A DNA stretch of 64,000 nt from Chitinimonas viridis (GTDB lineage Bacteria; Pseudomonadota; Gammaproteobacteria; Burkholderiales; Chitinimonadaceae): NCBI RefSeq assembly GCF_030409555.1, contig NZ_JAUFPU010000004.1:189680-253679 (forward strand), given 5' to 3'. The notes beneath the pieces were generated by a model, which saw only the letters and a list, made by a program, of their open reading frames with translations, had not been told where the DNA came from and did no database searches. The position numbers and the translations under genes are program-made. Shown here one piece after another: positions 9,656 to 19,151 of the stretch (its first letter is position 1; the number at the start of each line of letters is the position of its first letter).

Positions 9656-10522
9656 TCAGCGCGGCGTATCCAGCAACGCCGGGGTATCCGCCGACAACAA
9701 CAGGCTACCCCCCACCTTCGCCCCCAGGTGGCGCGCCAGTATGCGCTGTATGGTGCCATCTTGGCGCATGGTCTTGAGAGCAGCTGCCACATTGGCAGCC
9801 TGTTCCGCATTGAAGTTCTTGCGCGACAACAGCAGGCAGACCGGGTAAACCGGTTCATCGGGCGCCCAATCCACCACCATCACCTGTTCATCCAGATAAC
9901 GCTGGCCCAGCATGGCCTGATAGGTTGGCGGCGTCGAGATGATCGCGCCGACACGGCCCAGCCTGAATACCCGGTAAAGGCTATCCAGATCGGGCTCCTC
10001 CACCACTTTGCCACGAGCCCGGAACGACAGCAGCAGGTTGTCGTAGGCAGCACCATAGACGCCACCGCGTACCACACCGATGCGTAGGCGATCATCGGCC
10101 AGCGCATCCTGCATCTTCGCGGGAAAGCCCTGGTCGCGCCTGAACAGGATATGGTTCTTGCCACGCAGATAGGGCAAAAGCCAAGCGTAGCGGCCCCGCT
10201 CAGGGGTGCAGACCTTTTGCCCATTGATATCCACGCCACCACTCTCCACCTGCTTCAGCACCCGGGTAAGCGGCATCTGCATCTGTATGGTGGAGCACCC
10301 CACGCGACGGGCCAGTTCATTGATCAGATCATAATCCACCCCCCGTACAGAACCCGGGCGGGCAGGCTGGTCTCCTTCCGCATCCAGCCAGAACAGCGTG
10401 TAACCCAATCGCCAGGGGCGGGCACAATCCGTCGTGCCGGCCGCCATAGCTGGCGTAGCAGTCAATATCCACAAGGCCAGAATATTCAATATACCGGCCA
10501 TGCAAGGCAAGCAGTAGCGCAT
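9656..10522 (-). CDS. Periplasmic solute-binding protein (SBP_bac_3 family)
   Basis: A 288-residue protein with a signal peptide (hydrophobic stretch ending ATPAMAA) and the fold typical of family 3 extracellular solute-binding proteins, which usually bind amino acids. Recognisable parts are the GVDYDLINELARRVGC segment near residue 60, the domain-crossing RIGVVRGGVYG segment, and LKTMRQDGTIQRILARHLG at the C-terminus. No permease or ATPase gene is adjacent, so it is an orphan binding protein and may serve a sensor or a transporter encoded elsewhere. The ligand cannot be predicted. Confidence 0.88.
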   Translation of the reverse strand: MRYCLPCMAGILNILALWILTATPAMAAGTTDCARPWRLGYTLFWLDAEGDQPARPGSVRGVDYDLINELARRVGCSTIQMQMPLTRVLKQVESGGVDINGQKVCTPERGRYAWLLPYLRGKNHILFRRDQGFPAKMQDALADDRLRIGVVRGGVYGAAYDNLLLSFRARGKVVEEPDLDSLYRVFRLGRVGAIISTPPTYQAMLGQRYLDEQVMVVDWAPDEPVYPVCLLLSRKNFNAEQAANVAAALKTMRQDGTIQRILARHLGAKVGGSLLLSADTPALLDTPR

Positions 10523-10534
10523 GGCTCCCCCCGT

Positions 10535-10918
10535 CTAGCTCACGGTGGGCTCAGACGGCCCTTCCACTTCCAGGCTCAGGCCCAATTCGGCGCAAACGGT
10601 ATCAGGATCGCGCGTCGCAAATACCAAGGTCTGGCGCATATAACCCTGCCGCAAGTTGACCCCGATGGATTTGGTGATTTTGTCAAATCGCGCGGTATAG
10701 CCTTGATCGTCGGTATCGTTGTCATCTAGCAAGGTACCGGGTTTCTGATAGATCTTGCCGAACGACACGCGGCTGCAGGCCTCCACCGTATCAGCCTTCT
10801 TCACGATGGCCGGCAAATCCAGCTCCGCCACCTGCAGTGCCAGCACGGCCTGCCCATCCAGCTTGCGCCCCTTGCAGGACACAGTCAGATAGGGCTCCTT
10901 CTTTTTGAAACCAAACAT
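10535..10918 (-). CDS. Small conserved-type protein of unknown function
   Basis: A 127-residue soluble protein, MFGFKKKEPYLTVSCKG at the start, acidic at the end. I do not recognise a family. The start at 10918 is supported by a good ribosome site (aggcgga, about 6 bases upstream). The open frame continues upstream, but that part has no RBS-supported start. Mixed charged and hydrophobic residues with no signal peptide or membrane segment suggest a cytoplasmic protein. It lies 12 bases upstream of the solute-binding protein gene on the same strand and may be co-transcribed with it. Confidence 0.75.
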   Translation of the reverse strand: MFGFKKKEPYLTVSCKGRKLDGQAVLALQVAELDLPAIVKKADTVEACSRVSFGKIYQKPGTLLDDNDTDDQGYTARFDKITKSIGVNLRQGYMRQTLVFATRDPDTVCAELGLSLEVEGPSEPTVS

Positions 10919-11185
10919 GATGTCCGCCTTTAATTCGATACCGCACATATAGGGTGTGCTTATATTTCTAGTGTACGCCACGCTCGCTGCTATGGCGTAG
11001 GTCGTCCCCAAAGCAAGATTACAAAAAAGTTCCAAGGTCACCTTGCAATCCTGCAGTACGCCACGGATAAAGAACCACACGCCCGCAATATAAGGGTGTC
11101 GGCTGCCTGGAGTACGGCATATCGAAACATTGCCGTCCCTGGCCACCGGTAGACAGCCAAAGCATTGTTTTCGAGAGGAGCGAGC

Positions 11186-12310
11186 TTGTTCCGTCCTGCG
11201 GTTTTCCTGGTTGCGCTCGTATTGAGCGGCATATTGCTGGCCTTGTCCGCTCCTGCATGGTTGATCCCGCTGCCAGCACTGGCAGCCCTGGCTGTGGCGC
11301 TCTGGCGACCAGCCCCATCGGGCTATGGCAGCCAGGCACTGCCCACACATGATGTGCCGCAGCCACCGGTTGCAGATACACGCCTGAACCAATCACTGGA
11401 CGCCCTGCTACGGCAACAAAGCCGTGCCGCCAGTGACGAAGTAAGCCGGGTGCAAAGCCTGCTGAATGACGCTATTTCCAGCCTTACCCGCAGCTTTACC
11501 GTCATTGCCGTCTCAGCCCGCCAGCAGCAGGATATCGCCCAAGGCAGTTTGGGTAGCGGCGCCGAGGCGCTGATCAACGAGACGGGCGATACGCTGAGTA
11601 CCGTGGGCAAGGTAATGGCCGAGAACAGCGCTACTGCCGCCCATCTGACGCAGGAAATGATCGCCATGAGCAGCCGAGTCAATCAGATGATCGAGCAATT
11701 GGCCGGTTTGGACGATATCGCCAAGAAGATACATTTCCTCTCGCTCAACGCCAGCATAGAGGCTGCCCGCGCAGGCGAAGCAGGCCGCGGCTTCGCCGTG
11801 GTAGCAGAGGAAGTCCACAAGCTGTCGCAACATACCCGTGATTTCAGTACCCGCATCCGTGACCATATGGGCGGTGTGCGCTCCAGCATCGTCAGCATGG
11901 AATCCGCCGCGGGCGAGCTGGCCAGTCGCCAGGGCGCAGAAACCGAACGGGTACGCCATAACGTCGACAACACCCTGGTCGACCTGAAAAAACTGCACGA
12001 CAACCAGGACCAAGCGCTCGGCTCACTGCACGACATTGCCCGCACCACCGAGGGTGGCATTGCCGATGCCACCATGGCACTGCAGTTCCAGGACATGGTG
12101 AACCAGTTGCTGGGCCATGCGCGTCGGCGGCTGGACGGTCTGTTGGTGGCGGCCGACGCAGCAGCAGAGTGCCGCAAGGCCTTGCAAGCTGGCGGCGGCA
12201 GCGATGCATTGGCGCGCTGCCAGGACAAACTGGATGAAACCGCGGCCAACCTGGCCCACAACCCGGTAGCACAAAGCAATATCAGCCAAGGCGGCGTAGA
12301 CCTGTTCTGA
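11186..12310 (+). CDS. Methyl-accepting chemotaxis-type protein without HAMP domain
   Basis: A 374-residue protein with two closely spaced N-terminal membrane segments ([22 protein letters not shown] and following), no recognisable periplasmic sensor and no HAMP domain. It has a compact MCP signalling domain with the conserved hairpin tip [26 protein letters not shown]. The start is judged to be TTG at 11186: aggag lies 5 bases upstream, while an upstream in-frame TTG (11165) lacks such a site. It is the first gene of the chemotaxis operon. A C-terminal segment with [15 protein letters not shown] resembles proteins that signal from inside the cell; the stimulus is unknown. Confidence 0.88.
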   Translation: MFRPAVFLVALVLSGILLALSAPAWLIPLPALAALAVALWRPAPSGYGSQALPTHDVPQPPVADTRLNQSLDALLRQQSRAASDEVSRVQSLLNDAISSLTRSFTVIAVSARQQQDIAQGSLGSGAEALINETGDTLSTVGKVMAENSATAAHLTQEMIAMSSRVNQMIEQLAGLDDIAKKIHFLSLNASIEAARAGEAGRGFAVVAEEVHKLSQHTRDFSTRIRDHMGGVRSSIVSMESAAGELASRQGAETERVRHNVDNTLVDLKKLHDNQDQALGSLHDIARTTEGGIADATMALQFQDMVNQLLGHARRRLDGLLVAADAAAECRKALQAGGGSDALARCQDKLDETAANLAHNPVAQSNISQGGVDLF

Positions 12311-12419
12311 GTATCGGGATTTTCAGATGCTCATGGCTGAAGAAGCGCATATCAACCACGTACCGCTGGTGTGCTAGTAGAGCTACCCCACCCGGTATTC
12401 GAGGAGCGAGCAGCAAATC

Positions 12420-12782
12420 ATGAAGACCATATTGACTGTTGATGACTCCCCTTCCATCCGCCAGATGGTGAGCTTTACCCTCAAGAATGCTGGCTATGAG
12501 GTGATTGAAGCAGGCGACGGCAATGTCGGCCTCAACCAGGCCAAGTCCAATCCCTGCAACCTCATCATCACCGACCAGAACATGCCTGGCATGGACGGCC
12601 TCAGCATGATCAAGGCCCTGCGCAGCCTGCCCTCCTACAAGACCACGCCCATCCTGATGCTCACCACCGAATCCAGCGACGCCATGAAACAGGCCGGCCG
12701 CGCTGCGGGTGCCACCGGCTGGATAGTCAAACCGTTCAATCCACAAACCATGGTCGATGTGGTTCGCAAGTTGATTGGGTAA
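12420..12782 (+). CDS. cheY: Chemotaxis response regulator CheY
   Basis: A 120-residue single receiver domain. The phosphorylation site is Asp52 (in LIITDQNMPGMDGL), with the acidic pair Asp8/Asp9, Thr82 and Lys104 (GWIVKPF) in the expected places. CheA phosphorylates it, and phospho-CheY then binds the flagellar switch. The start has gaggagcgag upstream. It lies between the first MCP gene and cheA. No CheZ-type phosphatase gene is seen nearby. Confidence 0.94.
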   Translation: MKTILTVDDSPSIRQMVSFTLKNAGYEVIEAGDGNVGLNQAKSNPCNLIITDQNMPGMDGLSMIKALRSLPSYKTTPILMLTTESSDAMKQAGRAAGATGWIVKPFNPQTMVDVVRKLIG

Positions 12783-12880
12783 CCGAGATAGATCGTCACA
12801 AGCGAGCCGCAACCTGGCCCGAAAATACCACTAGGGCAAAGCACCCACAGTGTAGGACCACACGAAAACAGCCCTGTTTT

Positions 12881-13003
12881 GAGCGGCTAACAAAAACCAG
12901 CCTAGCGTTTCTGGCTAGGCGTGCGAGCGATGGCGCGCGCAGCTGGCAGTACGTAGGTACGGCAAGCTCGCACAACAACGCCAGAAGGTTTTGTTAGCAG
13001 CTC
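12881..13003. repeat. Structured intergenic element with three nested or adjacent inverted repeats
   Basis: Outer arms 12881-12898 (gagcggctaacaaaaacc) and 12987-13003 (ggttttgttagcagctc) are complementary apart from one mismatch and one extra A. Inside are a perfect 7-base hairpin 12900-12906/12914-12920 (gcctagc/gctaggc) and a perfect 8-base pair gtgcgagc 12921-12928 with gctcgcac 12966-12973. The whole can fold like a three-way junction. It is not coding and lies between cheY and cheA. It looks like a dispersed bacterial repeat or a mobile miniature element. Confidence 0.7.
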
Positions 13004-13063
13004 TTAAGGGCGAAGCACAGCAGGAGCTGCCAGCAAGACCCAGCGTTGCGGGATTGGTCAAAC

Positions 13064-13096
13064 TCTCACAGCAACGCCATGAAGGGGTTTGCAGGT
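13064..13096. repeat. Degenerate partial copy of the structured element
   Basis: The segment ctcacagcaacgccatgaa followed by ggggtttgcagg resembles the right end of the element at 12966-13003 (ctcgcacaacaacgccagaa then ggttttgttagcag). It lies about 50 bases upstream of cheA. The rest of the element is not visible here. This 12783-13148 gap otherwise holds only the cheA ribosome site. Confidence 0.4.
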
Positions 13097-13148
13097 GTCT
13101 CCCGGCAGATAGCCTGGCAGCCTGAGCTGCCGGCCTTGGGGAGCAAGG

Positions 13149-15374
13149 ATGGAAGTCGATCTCAGCAAGTTCTTTGGCGCCTTCTTTGAAGAAGCCGAAG
13201 AACACCTGGCCAGTTTTGAGTCGCTGCTATTGGGGTTGGACCTGAACGCACCCGATAGCGAAGACCTCAACGCCATTTTCCGCGCAGCGCATTCTATCAA
13301 GGGCGGTGCGGGCACCTTTGGTTTCAATGACCTGGCTGCGCTCACCCACATCCTGGAGAACCTGCTGGATAGGGTACGCAAAGGCAGCATGGCCATCACG
13401 CCCGAGATGGTGGATATCTTTCTGCGAACCGGGGATGTACTCGCCAATATGGTGGCAGTACACCGCGATGGCGCCACGCCAGACCTGGCGGGCATCGCCA
13501 CGGTGCAAAGCGCGCTGGAAGCGCTGGAGCACGCTGCCGGCGAAATACCGCCAGACGCCCCCGAGGCGCATGTCTACGTCGCCACACTCGCACCATCGCC
13601 AACAGATTGGCGCCTGAACCTGCGGTTGGACCCTGCGGCAGATACGGCAGCCCTGCTCGCTTCTCTAGCCAATCTGGGCGCCATCACCGAACTCGCCCGC
13701 CAGCATGAAGGCGAACTCCTGCTGCTGCAGCTTGCCATACAGAGCCTGGATTCCGGCGAAGATCTGCGCGAATCACTGGCGTTTGTCCTGCCATCTGACC
13801 GGTTTGAATTACAGAGCCACCACCCTGAACCCACACCGCCTGCCGCAGGGAGCGTCGCTACGCCCCCCTCCAGCACAGCCAGCGAAGGCACGGACTTCGG
13901 CTTCTTTGAAGATAGCCCTGCCCAAGCCACCGAAGCATTCGGCTTTTTCGAGCCGCTACCGGCACAGACAGATGCTGGCGCCAGCGCGGGTGATACCGAT
14001 TACGGCTTCTTTGAACCCTTGCCCAGCATCGCCCCCGATGCCCCAGCTGGCCGTGAAGGGGTCGATTACGGCTATCTCGATGCCCAGGCCGTCAAGCAGG
14101 CAGAAGCCGCGCGGCAGGCCGAGCAAGCCGAAGCCCAGGCTGCAGCAGCAAAGGCCGCTGAGGCGAGCAAATTGGCAGAGGCCGCCCAGCATAACCGCCG
14201 TGCTGGCGACAAGGGCGAAGCCGCCACCATACGGGTGGATGTGACCAAGGTGGATCAGTTGCTCAACTTCGTGGGCGAACTGGTCATTACCCAGTCGATG
14301 CTGGCGCAGAGTGCCTCAGGCCTGGACCCCTTGCTGCATACCCGCCTGCTGGCTGGTATAGACCAGCTTCAACGCAATACCCGAGAGCTGCAGGAATCGG
14401 TCATGTCCATCCGCATGATACCGATGTCCACGGTGTTCAGCCGTTTTCCCCGCGTGGTGCGCGATCTGGCGGCCAAGCTGGGTAAAAAGGTAGAGCTGCG
14501 GCTGGTGGGCGAGCAGACCGAACTCGATAAAGGCTTTGTCGAAAAGCTGGTGGACCCGCTCACCCACCTGGTGCGCAACAGCCTGGACCATGGCATCGAG
14601 TCTACCGAGACCCGCGTGGCCCGTGGCAAGCCAGAGACCGGCATGCTTACTCTGGCCGCCTTCCAGCAAGGTGGCAATGTGGTGATCGAGGTTCGTGATG
14701 ATGGCGCCGGCCTGAACCGTGAACGCATCCTGGCCAAGGCCCGCGAAAACGGCTTGCCCCTGGCCGATGGCATGACGGATCAGGATGTCTGGATGCTGAT
14801 CTTCGAGGCAGGCTTCTCCACCGCCGCCGAGGTCACCGATGTATCAGGCCGTGGCGTAGGCATGGACGTGGTACGCAAGAACATCCAGTCCATGGGCGGC
14901 AGCGTCGAGATTGAATCCATGTCCGGCTTCGGCTCCACCATGCGGATACGGCTGCCGCTGACCCTGGCCATTCTGGACGGCATGCTGGTGGGCAGTGGCG
15001 GTGAAACCTACATCCTGCCGCTCAATGCCATACGCCAGTCGCTGCAGCCGGTGGCCGAGCAATGCCGCACCGTCAACGGCCGCGGCCGGGTGGTACAGGT
15101 ACGCAACGACTACCTGCCGCTGATTGCCCTGCACGAGGTGGTGGGCTGTACGCCCAAATCCAGCCAGCCTACCGAGGGCATCGTCATGTTGATCGAATCG
15201 GGCAATCAGCAAATGGCACTGTGGGTAGATGAACTACTGGGGCAGCAGCAGGTGGTGGTCAAGAATCTGGAAGCCAACTACCGCAGGGTTCAGGGCATGT
15301 CGGGCGCCACCATTCTGGGGGATGGCCGGGTGGCGTTGATCGTGGACGTCAGCGCACTGGCGCGTAAGGCATAA
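13149..15374 (+). CDS. cheA: Chemotaxis histidine kinase CheA
   Basis: A 741-residue kinase that autophosphorylates in response to receptors and passes the phosphate to CheY and CheB. The N-terminal Hpt domain carries His48 in AAHSIKGGAGTFGF. A second small alpha/beta module spans about 150-220. Residues about 248-310 hold a spaced FGFFE/YGFFEPLP motif set in an acidic Pro-rich linker, followed by an Ala/Glu/Lys helix. Then come the dimerisation domain (VDQLLNFVGELVI), the ATPase domain with N box HLVRNSLDHGIE, G1 DDGAGLN and G2 GRGVGMDVVRKN, and a C-terminal CheW-like domain. A classical P2 domain is not evident; the YGFF linker may substitute for it (inference). Start ATG preceded by ggggagcaagg. 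Confidence 0.96.
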   Translation: MEVDLSKFFGAFFEEAEEHLASFESLLLGLDLNAPDSEDLNAIFRAAHSIKGGAGTFGFNDLAALTHILENLLDRVRKGSMAITPEMVDIFLRTGDVLANMVAVHRDGATPDLAGIATVQSALEALEHAAGEIPPDAPEAHVYVATLAPSPTDWRLNLRLDPAADTAALLASLANLGAITELARQHEGELLLLQLAIQSLDSGEDLRESLAFVLPSDRFELQSHHPEPTPPAAGSVATPPSSTASEGTDFGFFEDSPAQATEAFGFFEPLPAQTDAGASAGDTDYGFFEPLPSIAPDAPAGREGVDYGYLDAQAVKQAEAARQAEQAEAQAAAAKAAEASKLAEAAQHNRRAGDKGEAATIRVDVTKVDQLLNFVGELVITQSMLAQSASGLDPLLHTRLLAGIDQLQRNTRELQESVMSIRMIPMSTVFSRFPRVVRDLAAKLGKKVELRLVGEQTELDKGFVEKLVDPLTHLVRNSLDHGIESTETRVARGKPETGMLTLAAFQQGGNVVIEVRDDGAGLNRERILAKARENGLPLADGMTDQDVWMLIFEAGFSTAAEVTDVSGRGVGMDVVRKNIQSMGGSVEIESMSGFGSTMRIRLPLTLAILDGMLVGSGGETYILPLNAIRQSLQPVAEQCRTVNGRGRVVQVRNDYLPLIALHEVVGCTPKSSQPTEGIVMLIESGNQQMALWVDELLGQQQVVVKNLEANYRRVQGMSGATILGDGRVALIVDVSALARKA

Positions 15375-15397
15375 CAGCGACGCAGGAAGGAACAGGC

Positions 15398-15874
15398 ATG
15401 GAACACAACAGCAACAGCCGTGAGCACCTGGTTTTCACCCTGGGGGAAGAGGAATACGCCATCGATATCCTCAAGGTGCAGGAGATACGCGGCTTTGAGC
15501 CCCCCACCCGGATCGCGAACGCCCCCCCTTTCATCCTGGGGGTGATCAACCTGCGTGGCGCCATCGTACCGATCACCGACCTGCGGGTGAAGTTCGCCAT
15601 CGGCGAACCCAGCTATGGCGAGTTTACCGTGGTCATCATCCTCAACCTGGCGGGCCGGGTAGTAGGTGCTGTGGTGGATGGGGTCTCGGATGTGATTGCC
15701 CTGACCGACAACATCGTACAGGCCACCCCGGATTTTGGTGCGGCGGTAGACACCGCCTACATCGTGGGGCTGGCCCCCATGGATGAGCACATGCTGATTC
15801 TGGTCGACATCGAAAAATTGATGACCGGGCGTGAAATGGAATTGGTAGCGGATGCAGCAGCCAGCGCGGCTTAA
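15398..15874 (+). CDS. cheW: Chemotaxis coupling protein CheW
   Basis: A 158-residue single CheW domain that links receptors to CheA in the polar array. It has the typical EEEYAIDILKVQEIRG start, the loop PFILGVINLRGAIVPITDLR and the IVGLAPMDEHMLILVDIEKLM end. It lies 23 bases after cheA and 32 bases before the second receptor gene, in one operon. Length and motifs are normal. Confidence 0.96.
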   Translation: MEHNSNSREHLVFTLGEEEYAIDILKVQEIRGFEPPTRIANAPPFILGVINLRGAIVPITDLRVKFAIGEPSYGEFTVVIILNLAGRVVGAVVDGVSDVIALTDNIVQATPDFGAAVDTAYIVGLAPMDEHMLILVDIEKLMTGREMELVADAAASAA

Positions 15875-15906
15875 GCAAGAAATCGTTAGCTAAGGGAGTG
15901 GGGAAA

Positions 15907-17613
15907 ATGAAGAACTGGAAAATAGGTTTGCGGCTTGGCTTTGGCTTTGGCTTGATATTGTTTCTGCTGATCGCCGTTGTTGCCATCAGCATCAACCGCA
16001 TGGGCAATCTTGCCAATGACCTGGACGATATGGCCAATCGCCGGGCTGTGGTGGTCAAGCTTGCCAATGATCTGATCGACTCCGTCAATGCCAGCACCAT
16101 CGCCATGCGGGACGTCATTCTCTATACCGATGAGGCCGGTATCACGCAAAGCCGGGCGGTGTACGCCAAATCGGTCTCCGACTTCAATGCCACCATGAAG
16201 AAGCTGGAAGAATTGACCATCTCCGAGGGCGGCAAAAAACGCCTGGTCACGCTGAATGAACTGAGCGTGCAAACCGAACCGATAGAGAAGGAGGTCTTGC
16301 GCCTTGGCGGTGAAAACAAGAATGCCGAAGCCACGGTCATGCTGCATGGGCCGCTCAAGGCGGCACAGGACAAGCTGCAGTCCACCGTCTCCGAATTCAT
16401 CGAGTTTCAGATGGCTGCCGCAGCGGAAAAATACGATGAGGCCTACGCCAATTACCTGTTCGCCCGCAACCTGATGATAGCCGTGGCGGTCATTGCATTG
16501 CTGATAGGCATTGTGGCGGGTTGGATGATTACCGGCTCGGTAGTCCAGCCCATACGCCAGGCCGTGGCATTGGCCGAGGGTGTTGCCGCCGGTGACCTGA
16601 CCCAGAAGATAGAAACTGATCGCAACGACGAAACCGGTCAGTTGATCAAGGCGTTACGCTCCATGAATGACGGTCTGCTGCAAATCGTGGGTGATATACG
16701 CACCAGCGTGGAGACCATCAACACGGCCTCGCAGGAGATTGCCGCTGGCAATATCGACCTTTCCCAGCGTACCGAGGAGCAAGCCGCCAGCCTGGAAGAA
16801 ACTGCCGCCAGCATGGAGGAACTGACCTCCACCGTAAAACAGAATGCCGAGAATGCCCGAGAAGCCAACCGCCTGGCCGAAGGCGCCAGCGGCATTGCCC
16901 AGAAGGGTGGCGAGGCTGTGGGCCAGGTGGTCACCACCATGGCCGAGATCAACGAATCGTCCAAGAAGATCGTGGACATCATCGGCGTCATCGACGGTAT
17001 TGCCTTCCAGACCAATATCCTGGCCCTGAATGCCGCAGTCGAGGCCGCCCGCGCAGGCGAGCAGGGCCGTGGCTTTGCCGTGGTGGCAGGCGAGGTGCGC
17101 AGCCTGGCGCAGCGCTCGGCGGCCGCAGCCAAGGAGATCAAATCCTTGATCGGTGACTCGGTGGAACGCGTGACCGTGGGTACCGCCCAGGTGGATCGCG
17201 CCGGCATTACCATGGAAGAAGTGGTCGGCAGCATACGCAAGGTCACCGGCATCATGGGGGACATCTCCAATGCCTCGGCCGAGCAGAGTTCCGGCATCGA
17301 GCAGGTCAATACGGCCGTGACCCAAATGGACGAAGTGACCCAGCAGAACGCCGCCCTGGTGGAAGAAGCCGCCGCCGCCGCCGGCTCGCTGCAAGATCAG
17401 GCGCGCCTGCTGATGGAAGCCGTCAACCGCTTCAAGCTGGACGATGTACGCAGCGTACGCAGCAGCCCTGCCCCACGCCATGTTGCCAGCCGTCCAGCAA
17501 CCAAGGCGGTGGGGCACAAGCCGGTCGCCAAATCGGCTCACCCCGCCGTCGCCAAGGCAGCCCAACCGGTGGCAGCGGGAAAGCATGACGACGAGGATTG
17601 GTCGGAGTTCTAA
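15907..17613 (+). CDS. Methyl-accepting chemotaxis protein with CheR/CheB-binding tail
   Basis: A 568-residue transmembrane receptor. It has TM1 at about 8-30, a periplasmic four-helix-bundle sensor domain of the 4HB_MCP type, TM2 at about 190-213, HAMP, and a long cytoplasmic signalling domain with the tip [33 protein letters not shown]. Methylation regions flank the tip (QRTEEQAASLEETAASMEEL, and the C-terminal QQNAALVEEAAAAA helix). The last five residues, DWSEF, match the xWxxF pentapeptide used by high-abundance receptors to tether CheR and CheB. The start is ATG at 15907, because aagggag lies 8 bases upstream; the GTG at 15898 overlaps that site. Confidence 0.95.
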   Translation: MKNWKIGLRLGFGFGLILFLLIAVVAISINRMGNLANDLDDMANRRAVVVKLANDLIDSVNASTIAMRDVILYTDEAGITQSRAVYAKSVSDFNATMKKLEELTISEGGKKRLVTLNELSVQTEPIEKEVLRLGGENKNAEATVMLHGPLKAAQDKLQSTVSEFIEFQMAAAAEKYDEAYANYLFARNLMIAVAVIALLIGIVAGWMITGSVVQPIRQAVALAEGVAAGDLTQKIETDRNDETGQLIKALRSMNDGLLQIVGDIRTSVETINTASQEIAAGNIDLSQRTEEQAASLEETAASMEELTSTVKQNAENAREANRLAEGASGIAQKGGEAVGQVVTTMAEINESSKKIVDIIGVIDGIAFQTNILALNAAVEAARAGEQGRGFAVVAGEVRSLAQRSAAAAKEIKSLIGDSVERVTVGTAQVDRAGITMEEVVGSIRKVTGIMGDISNASAEQSSGIEQVNTAVTQMDEVTQQNAALVEEAAAAAGSLQDQARLLMEAVNRFKLDDVRSVRSSPAPRHVASRPATKAVGHKPVAKSAHPAVAKAAQPVAAGKHDDEDWSEF

Positions 17614-17652
17614 TTGTCCCGCCAAGACAGCATGGCGCAGGGGGGAGCCGCA

Positions 17653-18516
17653 ATGGCGGGTAACCCCCCCGGCTCGCCCCGCGTGCTCAATGCCGCCCGC
17701 GACTTCGCCTATACCGGGACCGACTTCCAGTTGGCCCGTGAAATGATACGTGAGCGAGCAGGTGTGGCACTGGCCGAGTGCAAGCAGCACATGGTCTACA
17801 ACCGCTTGTCCAAGCGCGTACGTGCACTGGGCCTGCCCAGCATCACGTCCTACCTTACCCTGCTGCGCAAGGACGCCACCCACCCCGAATGGGAAGACTT
17901 CACCAGCGCACTCACCACCCATCTGACAGCGTTCTATCGCGAGCCCCATCATTTCGAGATGCTAAGTGAACTGCTGCACGCGCGCGGGCGAGAGCCCAGT
18001 CGCATCTGGTGCGCGGCAGCATCCACCGGAGAAGAGCCCTATACCATTGCCATGACCGTAGCCGAGGCCTATGGCCGTTTTGATACCCCTGTGGAGATCG
18101 TCGCCAGCGACATCGACATCCGGGCGCTGGCCCATGCCGAACAAGGCATTTATTCGCTGGAGCGGGTCACCAAGATGCCACTGGAGCGCATACGGCAATT
18201 CTTCCAGCGCGGTACCGGCAAGCGCCATGGCTACGCCAGGGTCTGTCCGGAACTCAAGCGCATGGTCAGCTTCATGCCCTGCAACCTGCTGGAAGCCCGT
18301 TGGCCCATCGCCGGACATTTTGATTTCATCTTCTGCCGCAATGTGCTGATCTACTTCAAGCGCGAGGACCAATACACCCTCACAGCCAGGCTGGTCAGCC
18401 AACTCAAGCCCCAAGGTGTGCTGTTTCTGGGCCACTCAGAGAATCCCCAGGGTAGCGGGCTGATACTGGAGACGGTGGGCAAGACGGCCTATCGAGCCAA
18501 AGGGCCGCGGCCATGA
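17653..18516 (+). CDS. cheR: Chemotaxis protein methyltransferase CheR
   Basis: A 287-residue S-adenosylmethionine-dependent methyltransferase that methylates glutamates of the receptors. The N-terminal helical domain ends near residue 90. The SAM-binding region has WCAAASTGEEPYTIAM and IVASDIDIRALAHA, and the FCRNVLIYF motif is typical of CheR. Start: ATG at 17653 with gggggag 5 bases upstream; earlier in-frame starts lack a comparable site. The stop overlaps the cheD start by 4 bases, which suggests translational coupling. Confidence 0.95.
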   Translation: MAGNPPGSPRVLNAARDFAYTGTDFQLAREMIRERAGVALAECKQHMVYNRLSKRVRALGLPSITSYLTLLRKDATHPEWEDFTSALTTHLTAFYREPHHFEMLSELLHARGREPSRIWCAAASTGEEPYTIAMTVAEAYGRFDTPVEIVASDIDIRALAHAEQGIYSLERVTKMPLERIRQFFQRGTGKRHGYARVCPELKRMVSFMPCNLLEARWPIAGHFDFIFCRNVLIYFKREDQYTLTARLVSQLKPQGVLFLGHSENPQGSGLILETVGKTAYRAKGPRP

Positions 18517-19151
18517 ACGAACGCTGGCACGAAAAAGCAGCCCCAAATCGCTACTACGACAAGCACTTTGAACGCGAGGCCGCCAAGATACTGCCGGGCG
18601 AATACTACGCCACCGGCCGGGGGACCTTGCTGGTCACGGTTTTGGGCTCCTGCATTGCGGTCTGCCTGCGCGACCGCATCAATGGCATTGCCGGTATCAA
18701 TCACTTCATGCTGCCCGATGGCCGTGGCGATACCGCCCACCCACTGATAGGCCTACCCACCCGCTATGGTGCTTATGCCATGGAGGCCCTGCTGAACGAC
18801 ATGCTCAAACTGGGAGCAGAACGTCGCTATGTCGAAGCCAAGGTGTTTGGTGGCGGCGATGTCTTGCACGGCATGGGGGCCGTCAACATAGGCAAGCGCA
18901 ATGCCGCATTCATCCAGCACTACCTGCACGACGAAGGCATTCCCATTGTGGCGGAAGACCTGCTGGGGCAGCAGCCACGCAAAGTCTATTTCTTCAGCGA
19001 TAGTGGCAAGGTCAGAGTCAAACGTATTACCGTGCTGCACAACGACACCATCCTGCAGCGTGAGCTGGATTACCGCGCACATCTGCAACGCGACAATATC
19101 GAAGGCTCGGTGGAACTGTTTATGCCCGATGCACCGGAGAAGCCGCGATGA
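18513..19151 (+). CDS. cheD: Receptor glutamine deamidase CheD
   Basis: A 212-residue enzyme that deamidates glutamines in chemoreceptors and can sequester CheY-type partners. The active-site segment TVLGSCIAVCLRD contains the nucleophilic Cys, with the partner His in GINHFMLPD. FGGGDVLHGMGAVNIGKRN is also typical. A 4-base overlap with both cheR (upstream) and cheB (downstream) points to tight coupling. Slightly longer than the average ~160-200 residues because of an extended C-terminus. Confidence 0.95.
   Translation: MNERWHEKAAPNRYYDKHFEREAAKILPGEYYATGRGTLLVTVLGSCIAVCLRDRINGIAGINHFMLPDGRGDTAHPLIGLPTRYGAYAMEALLNDMLKLGAERRYVEAKVFGGGDVLHGMGAVNIGKRNAAFIQHYLHDEGIPIVAEDLLGQQPRKVYFFSDSGKVRVKRITVLHNDTILQRELDYRAHLQRDNIEGSVELFMPDAPEKPR

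Noticed and set aside
11023-11031. Second sigma-E promoter upstream of the small gene at 10535-10918
   Set aside because: ggaactt is present on the minus strand, but no matching -10 element lies 15-17 bases downstream.
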